A stretch of 64,000 nt of DNA. Source: Arthrospira sp. PCC 9108. GTDB lineage: Bacteria > Cyanobacteriota > Cyanobacteriia > Cyanobacteriales > Microcoleaceae. The stretch spans positions 2,387,501-2,451,500 of the forward strand of contig CP066886.1 of assembly GCA_016745315.1 (NCBI GenBank). The letters are read 5' to 3'. The notes under the pieces are model-generated. The model searched no databases and had not been told where the DNA came from. It saw nothing but the letters and a program-made list of their open reading frames with translations. This document shows, piece by piece, positions 58,536 to 64,000 of this stretch (position 1 is its first letter; each line of letters opens with the position of its first letter). The position numbers and the translations under genes were made by a program.

Positions 58536-58873
58536 CTCAGCTTGCCTTGGGGTTCTCGAAGATTAGAAAACCAGACAACCGCACTTCCCACCGGACAATA
58601 GCCTCTAAAAGACGACTAACTAAACGGGGATGCGATCGCCTAAGTATCCAAAAACCAGACAACTGCGTTTCCCACAGCCAACCAACCCCAAACTACGACT
58701 CGCTCAAACGCGACACCTACCACCACTAAAGCGATCGTCAGCCATGCATATGCTGTTTCCTCTGTGTGAGCCTGTCGCCTTCCTTCCCAACTGCAAATAG
58801 TTGCACTTTAGGAAACAGAGGACTGTATTGACATCCGCCTATCCGTCCCGGCGTGCGCTAACGGGGATTCCAT
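58536..58873. other. Region between the tandem arrays and the IS605 tnpB
   Basis: About 340 bp with no recognised gene. Near 58747-58825, CTGTTTCCTCTG and CAGAGG/AAACAG-type inverse sequences form a stem (GTTTCCTCTGTGTG...AGGAAACAGAGG) that may be the outer end of the IS605 element. Confidence 0.5.
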
Positions 58874-60097
58874 CTATTTCAACAAATCAAAGATTGACAA
58901 TTGTTGAAATGCTGGACGGGTTGACGCTTCATTGAGATGTGCTTTCTTTACAGAAAGTATGACCCTCTCTCCACATCCGTTTAAAGTCTCCAAATGCCCT
59001 CCGGCGACCTTAATATTAATCGCAGCGTTAACATCTCTATCGTGAGATGTGCCACAATTTAAACAAGTCCACTCTCTCATATTTAATTCTTTTTTACCAC
59101 CGCGAAAACCGCAGCCAGAACCGGTTTGATAAGTGGGAATCCATCTATCAATGACACGAAAATCACGCCCGTACATAACAGATTTAACTTCTAGCATTGT
59201 TCTCAAACTGCGCCAACCCAAATCCGAAATAGCACGGGATAGTTTTCGGTTTTTCATCATCCCTGAAACCTTTAAATCTTCCAAGACTATCGTTTGGTTT
59301 TCACGAATAATCCGAGTTGACAATTTCTGAAGAAAATCGTTTCTGGTATCAGAAATCTTGGCGTGAAGTTTAGCTAATTTCTTTCTAGCAACTTCCCTTC
59401 TTTGACTGCCTTTCTGTTTCCTCGACCAATTACGTTGTCATCTTCTTAAACGCTTTAGTTGTTTCTTTAAAGGATTAGGAGATTTAACTTTCTCACCATT
59501 GCTTAATGTGGAAAAATAAGTGATTCCTAAATCAATTCCTACAGAATTTTGGTTTTCCGGTAAGGGTTGAGGATTAAACTCAACAACAAAACTGACAAAA
59601 TACCTATCAGCACTGTCTTTGATTAAGGTAGCACTAGAAGGTTTTGTGGGTAACTCTCTACTCCAGACTACTTTAATATCACCAATTTTAGCGATGTAAA
59701 TGTAATCGGAATTAAGGTGTTTAAAACCATGATCCATAAATCTAGCGGATTGCTTAGATTTACGCTTTTTAAACTTGGGAGGTTTAACTTTCTTACCTTT
59801 TCTTTGTCCTTTACAGGATTTTAAAAAGTTAGAGTAAGCCTGCTCTAAATCTCTTAAAGACTGTTGTAAGGGAATAGAAGAAACTTCTCCCAACCAGATT
59901 TTCTCCTCGGTTTTTTTGAGTTCTGTAAGTCTTTGAGAAAGTTCCTTTAACTTAGGCTTTTTGTTACCCGCACGCTATTGTTATTGACAATATGCTAAGG
60001 CATCGTTAAATATTACCCGACAGCGTCCGAACAATTGAGACATCAATCTCTTTTGTTGGTCTGTTGGGTAAATTCGATATCGATATCTTAGCTTCAT
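58874..60097 (-). pseudogene. tnpB: TnpB, one continuous frame with three in-frame stops
   Basis: The 408-codon frame has no frameshift but contains a TAA (59981-59983) and TAG (59975-59977) in YCQ-stop-Q-stop-RAG, and a TGA (59438-59440) in LKRLRR-stop-QRNW. Features: LRYRYRIYPTDQQKRLM at the start, RuvC Asp in VGIDLGITYFSTLS, Glu in VLEDLKVSG, and the last Asp in HDRDVNAAINI. The first Cys pair of the zinc ribbon is degenerate (SGCGF, where SKTCSNCGF-like is expected). TnpB is an RNA-guided nuclease in intact elements; this copy cannot work unless stops are read through. Confidence 0.85.
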
Positions 60098-60157
60098 ACT
60101 GTCAAATTGTATTGGTCTGTATTAACTAGAGCTAGGAGTCTGGTAGATGTCAACCCT

Positions 60158-60544
60158 TTGACGAAAAGAGCGTCTGTTTCGGATTTAAAGATTCATTTGG
60201 TCTGTGTGACTAAGTATCGTCGCCAAATCTTGACAGTGGAGAGCCGGATGTTAATCCTGAAGTCTTTTAGAGAAGTGGCTGAAAAAATGAATTTTCAAGT
60301 GCTGGAATTTAATGGGGAGTCAGACCATATTCATACCTTAGTTGAATACCCTCCTCAACTCTCTATTTCTGTCATAGTAAATGCTTTAAAAGGAGTTGAC
60401 AGTCGTAGATATGGGCAAGCCAGATTCCCTAAACCCTACGGAAAAGAATCTTTATGGTCGCCTAGTTATTTTGTATCTTCAATCGGTGGCGCACCATTAG
60501 AGGTTCTGAAGTCTTACATTAAAAACCAAGAAAAGCCGTCGTAG
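60158..60544 (+). CDS. tnpA: IS200/IS605 TnpA, Y1 HUH transposase
   Basis: The protein (about 129 residues from the TTG at 60158; an upstream TTG at 60107 is also in frame) has the Y1 pattern: SDLKIHLVCVTKYRRQIL, the HUH motif in ESDHIHTLVEYPP, VNALKGVDSRR and the catalytic Tyr in VLKSYIKNQEKP. It moves single-stranded DNA by cutting near subterminal hairpins. All catalytic parts are present, so this copy could be active, unlike the tnpB beside it. Confidence 0.85.
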   Translation: MTKRASVSDLKIHLVCVTKYRRQILTVESRMLILKSFREVAEKMNFQVLEFNGESDHIHTLVEYPPQLSISVIVNALKGVDSRRYGQARFPKPYGKESLWSPSYFVSSIGGAPLEVLKSYIKNQEKPS

Positions 60545-60782
60545 AACGACGGGGTTTTAAACCCAAAATTTTCGATAAAATATTCAAACCTATAGAGTCC
60601 AACCCTACCAATTCCCAGTCAGGGGACGGAAACATTACTGCGTACCAGGTTTTAGTGGTCTGTCCTCATTGCGTCCAATTTAGCGCTTAGCGAGTTCTGG
60701 CGTACGGGCGACCCGCCGCTTGTGCAGTTCTTTAAGCAGAGGATTAGGGCAATTTATAAATTGCCCCAAAGCGTAGGTTGAA

Positions 60783-62618
60783 CTAAACTGTACGTTGCTG
60801 GCTTAAAGCTTCATAAGAAGCTTGGAAATCATCAACAGTAATCTTGATCGCAGCAGTATCTGTTTCACCTTGAGACCTAAAACGGCGAATTGCTCCTACA
60901 GCGGCTTGATTGCAGAGTAATACTAAATCTGCACCATTCCAACCTTCTGTTATCTTAGCCCAATGTTCCAAGTCCACATTTAACAGAGGTCTGCCCTGAT
61001 TGTAAACTTGTAAAATCTTGAACCGACTATCTAAATTTGGTAAATCTACCTTCAATTGTAAATCTAACCGTCCTGCACGTAACAAAGCAGGGTCTATGGC
61101 ATCAGGACGATTGGTAGCCCCAATTACCAAAATGTTAGACCCCGATTCTAAACCATCTAACTCCGTCAGTAATTGCCCCACTACCCTGTTACTTACCCCA
61201 GAATCACCAGTGTAAGTTCCCCGTGCTGGAGCTAATGTATCCAGTTCATCGATAAATATTACACAGGGATCTGCTTGTCGGGCTTTAGCAAATAATTCTC
61301 TTACCGCCTGTTCACTGGCTCCCACCCAACGGCTGAGTAAATCTGGTCCATTAATACCAATAAAGTTAGCTCGGGCTTGAGAAGCCACAGCCTTGGCTAA
61401 TAATGTTTTACCAGTACCGGGAGGACCCCACAACAGTATTCCTTTGGGCGCTCTGGCTTTTGTTTCTTTGTAGAGTTCTGGGTACAACAAAGCCCCTTCC
61501 ACAGATTCCCGCAAGGTCTGTTTTATGGTTTCCAAGCCGCCAATATCTTCCCATTCCACATGAGGAACTTCAACTTCCATGCTACGAAGTACTGCTGGTT
61601 TGATTTCCTTGAGAGCCTGCAAGAAATCGGATTGCTCTACCGCGATATCTTCTGGAATTTGCATATCAATGGAAGGAACCTGACGGCGTAAAGCTGTGTA
61701 TGCGGCTTTTTGACAGACAGCTTTTAAGTCAGCCCCCACAAATCCCACGGTGCGATCGGCAATAAACTCCAGATCAACTGAATCATCTAAGGGCATAGTA
61801 CGAGTCAGCACTTGCAGAATTTCTTTGCGCCCATTGATATCTGGAACTCGAAACTGAATTTCTCTGTCGAATCGTCCAGGACGGCGTAGAGCTGGGTCAA
61901 GATGATCAGGGCGATTAGTAGCTCCGAGTAAAATCACGCCTTTGTTCTGGGAGAAACCATCCATGAGGCTCAATAGTTGGGCAACTAAACGCTTTTCTAC
62001 TTCCCCTTCTACTGCACTACGGTCTGGGGCCAAGCTATCAATTTCGTCAATAAAGATAATACAGGGAGCATTTTTGGCAGCTTTTTCAAAAATAGCCCGC
62101 AGTTTTTGCTCTGCTTCACCATAATATTTGGTGATGACTTCAGGCCCAACAAGGGCAATGTAGTTAACCCCGAGTTCTTCAGCTAACGCACGAGCTGTGA
62201 GTGTTTTGCCAGTACCGGGGGGACCAACTAATAACACCCCATGTGTAGGTTCGAGTCCTAACTTAACTAGCAGGTCAGGGCGTTTTAAAGGAATAGCAAT
62301 CAGTTCTTTGAGTTCTTTGAGTTCTTGGTTCAATCCCCCAATATCTTTGAGGGTTATACCTAAATTACCTTCAGGTTGTACATTTGGGTCAGATGCACCT
62401 GTATCACGTGCTGGGGAAGATGGGGTACGAATGGAAGTAGTACCAACATTACTAGTTGTATTATTATTAGTACGGGGAATGTTACCCGTTCTGGGAATAC
62501 TGCTTAATGAGCGTGAGTTAAACTGAATATCAGTTTTAATTTCTCCATTTTCAACTTTTTCCTCTAGAGCTTTTACTAACTCTAGCAACTGCTCAAATCC
62601 CTTGAATAAATCACTCAT
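60783..62618 (-). CDS. Double-AAA ATPase, CDC48/VCP-like
   Basis: The protein has two AAA modules. D1 has Walker A VGPPGTGKT (residues 131-139), Walker B IIFIDEIDSLAP and Arg-finger-type RPGRFDREI. D2 has WGPPGTGKTLL, VIFIDELDTLAP and RAGRLDLQL. The 90-residue N-terminus (SDLFKGFEQLLELVKALEEKVENGEI, then a Ser/Thr/Asn-rich linker) is not a Cdc48 N domain. It would form a hexamer that unfolds or remodels proteins; partner unknown. Some cyanobacterial gas-vesicle clusters carry such ATPases, but no gvp gene is visible here. The ATG at 62618 is preferred over 62711, which adds 31 unrelated residues. Confidence 0.85.
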   Translation of the reverse strand: MSDLFKGFEQLLELVKALEEKVENGEIKTDIQFNSRSLSSIPRTGNIPRTNNNTTSNVGTTSIRTPSSPARDTGASDPNVQPEGNLGITLKDIGGLNQELKELKELIAIPLKRPDLLVKLGLEPTHGVLLVGPPGTGKTLTARALAEELGVNYIALVGPEVITKYYGEAEQKLRAIFEKAAKNAPCIIFIDEIDSLAPDRSAVEGEVEKRLVAQLLSLMDGFSQNKGVILLGATNRPDHLDPALRRPGRFDREIQFRVPDINGRKEILQVLTRTMPLDDSVDLEFIADRTVGFVGADLKAVCQKAAYTALRRQVPSIDMQIPEDIAVEQSDFLQALKEIKPAVLRSMEVEVPHVEWEDIGGLETIKQTLRESVEGALLYPELYKETKARAPKGILLWGPPGTGKTLLAKAVASQARANFIGINGPDLLSRWVGASEQAVRELFAKARQADPCVIFIDELDTLAPARGTYTGDSGVSNRVVGQLLTELDGLESGSNILVIGATNRPDAIDPALLRAGRLDLQLKVDLPNLDSRFKILQVYNQGRPLLNVDLEHWAKITEGWNGADLVLLCNQAAVGAIRRFRSQGETDTAAIKITVDDFQASYEALSQQRTV

Positions 62619-63439
62619 AAAGTCCCTCAAAAGTAAATTAATAAAATACATTATAGCAGTCTTGACTGATATCTCCCTGTCTAATGATACGGTTGAACAC
62701 AATTCCCGCATAGTGCATATTAAGGTGCGAGACGTTCAGGCATGAAATAGGGTTGCAATACCCGAAATAACTGCCTGATGGCGATTTCATCCCCTTGGCT
62801 GAATACAAGAGGCTCGCCTCTGACCATCCCCATAACTGCTTATATGTCCCAACGATTTGTATCAATAAGATACCAAATCAAGGCAGGAAACCCAAGGTCA
62901 ATATACTCTGTAACAATTCGTAACCATCCTTAACATAACGAGAAATTACGAAACAGAGTTGAGGGTAACGGCGATAGCCACCCCCAGTTTTGGGAATCAC
63001 AAACCCAGGACTGAAGCGGGGAACGGAAGGCTCCGAGGTGTAACCCAACACCAGAAACGAGACCACTGCCAACCATCCATGATTAGGGAAACCGAATGTC
63101 CGGCTTGAACCATCGTAAGAATTAAGTAGCGAAAGAGGTTGACACGCTGCGCTCAAAAGAGCAAGGGGAAAAGTAGGATAATCTTAGCACTACCTACACA
63201 GACCTTTAAAGTACCCCGGTGGATAGGACAAATCTAAAGATGGAATGCCCATATAAACGGAACGTTTTAAGTCCTCCTAGACTCTGATTATCTGGTCGAG
63301 ATATCAGTAGGGATAAGTGTAACCGCAAGTCTTTGAGGATGCGAGATGTGACCAGAAGCCAACGCCCAACTGTAATGGTAGGGATATGCTAACGGGTCAC
63401 GGTTTGATTGTAAAGAAATAGAGTCAAGTAGGTGTACAA

Positions 63440-64000
63440 ATGGCGATAGCGAGTTTAAAGAAAGGATTTGGGAAATCAAAACCAATCAAGACTACGAACA
63501 ACGCATGGAAGGCAATCCCATGGACTAAGGTTCAACGGAAAGTTTTCAAGCTCCAAAAGAGTATATTTCAAGCAGCTAAATCGGGACAAGATGCAAAAGC
63601 CAGAAGGTGGCAACGTCTATTGGTGAAATCATACTATGCTCGGCTCTTAGCAGTGCGACTGTAGGGGCGGGTTCCACGGTCAGCCATGCTTCCCAACAGT
63701 CAGCTTAATAAACCCGCCCCCCCAAGCGGGTCAAGGCAAGAAAACAGCCGGAGTTGATGGAGTAAGAGCAATCTCTTCAAGACAAAGGTTTGAGCTTGTT
63801 AAGAACATTAAGGGAAACCTCAAAGCAAAACCACTGCGACGGGTTTGGATTCCAAAACCTGGTAGGGATGAAAAAAGCTGGAATAGGAATACCCACAATC
63901 CAAGATAGAGCAAGGCAAGCCTTGGTTAAATCGGCTCTCGAACCTGAATGGGAATCGAGATTTGAAGGCACAAGCTATGGGTTCCGTCCAGGACGGTCAG
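63440..64000 (+). pseudogene. ltrA: Group II intron C reverse transcriptase/maturase, broken N-terminal part
   Basis: The N-terminal domain (63440-63664: MAIASLKKGFGKSKPIKTTNN) ends at LLAVRL-stop where a GGGCGGGTT hairpin is inserted (63660-63725). After it the RT fingers resume (GKKTAGVDGVRAIS, KAKPLRRVWIPKPGRDEK), then an A6 run at 63868 causes a second shift into AGIGIPTIQDRARQALVKSALEPEWESRFEGTSYGFRP up to the window end. Both lesions are identical to those in intron B. Confidence 0.85.
63660..63725. repeat. Palindromic GGGCGGGTT element inserted in intron C maturase
   Basis: TAGGGGCGGGTT and AACCCGCCCCCCC form hairpin arms around about 40 bp (CCATGCTTCCCAACAGTCAG). The site and sequence match the insertion in intron B at 37277-37345, differing in the length of the C run. 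Confidence 0.75.

Larger units (their letters stand above)
58745..60600. mobile_element. IS200/IS605-type element with divergent tnpA and tnpB
   Basis: A plus-strand Y1 transposase gene (60158-60544) and a minus-strand tnpB (58874-60097) are divergent, 60 bp apart, the arrangement of the IS605 group. The outer ends are not defined exactly: a hairpin near 58747-58825 and the sequence after 60544 (ACGACGGGGTTTTAAACCC) are candidates. The transposase looks intact while tnpB is broken by three stops. The 60545-60782 gap after tnpA holds no gene. Confidence 0.75.
62725..64000 (+). mobile_element. Group II intron C, 5' part (cut by window end)
   Basis: The intron begins GTGCGAGACGTTCAGGCATG at 62725 and its 5' domain I sequence follows the same order as intron B (for example AGCGTGTCAACC-type and TGGATAGGAC blocks). 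It lies 107 bp upstream of the start of the AAA ATPase, on the opposite strand. The 3' end is outside the window. Confidence 0.9.

Noticed and set aside
57871..58591. Three overlapping minus-strand open frames (about 180-240 codons)
   Set aside because: They are produced by the 52-bp periodicity, which keeps all frames open; the translations are the same repeat in three phases.

Overview
The window looks like a filamentous cyanobacterium, most probably Arthrospira/Limnospira. This rests on abundant HIP1 octamers (GCGATCGC), chlP, a tocopherol cyclase, a PEP-CTERM surface protein, a pil/hmp chemotaxis cluster, many group II introns and IS200/IS605-type elements. The species call is inference.

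Layout. 1-1367 is the end of a mobile element, interrupted by the 3' part of a group II intron, abutting tRNA-Arg(CCG). 1674-12857 is chromosomal: folB, a PEP-CTERM protein, a transketolase broken by a C-tract frameshift, a baeRF-type protein, an RTX-GDSL hydrolase, a DUF262/HEPN pair, a carboxylesterase, DUF2555 and coaBC. 12857-14440 is an array of about 24 copies of a 58-bp HIP1-containing palindromic repeat. 14498-19737 carries chlP, small proteins, cysE, a PPOX flavoprotein and tocopherol cyclase. 20028-20355 is tRNA-Arg(CCT) split by a group I intron. 20368-39065 is a decayed, virus-like element with terminal inverted repeats of about 850 bp, ending next to tRNA-Asp. 39239-44600 holds a phytase-like esterase and a broken type ISP restriction enzyme with an ORF-less group II intron. 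44969-56977 is a chemotaxis-like operon (PatA/PilG, PilH, PilI, PilJ, PilL) split by a decayed IS607. 56978-58530 has two tandem arrays (174 bp and 52 bp). 58745-60600 is an IS605-type element with a broken tnpB. 60783-62618 is a double-AAA ATPase, and 62725-64000 is the 5' half of another group II intron.

Most interesting signal. The same element end (starting CCTTATCCT) occurs three times, next to three different tRNA genes, each time exactly 12 bp beyond the tRNA 3' end (discriminator base). The 12-bp spacers differ between sites, so they are host sequence. The element between 20.4 and 39.1 kb carries a tail fibre with S74-type remnants, a P-loop NTPase, a PD-(D/E)XK nuclease, a small DNA-binding-like protein at its inner boundary and many small overlapping genes, but no recognisable integrase or transposase. 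It appears to be a tRNA-targeting virus-like element, now decaying.

Caution. Several genes, including ordinary ones, are broken by single-base length changes in homopolymer runs. Some may be assembly errors rather than biology. The denser lesions in the 20-35 kb element (stops at likely Gln/Trp codons as well as frameshifts) look like genuine decay.
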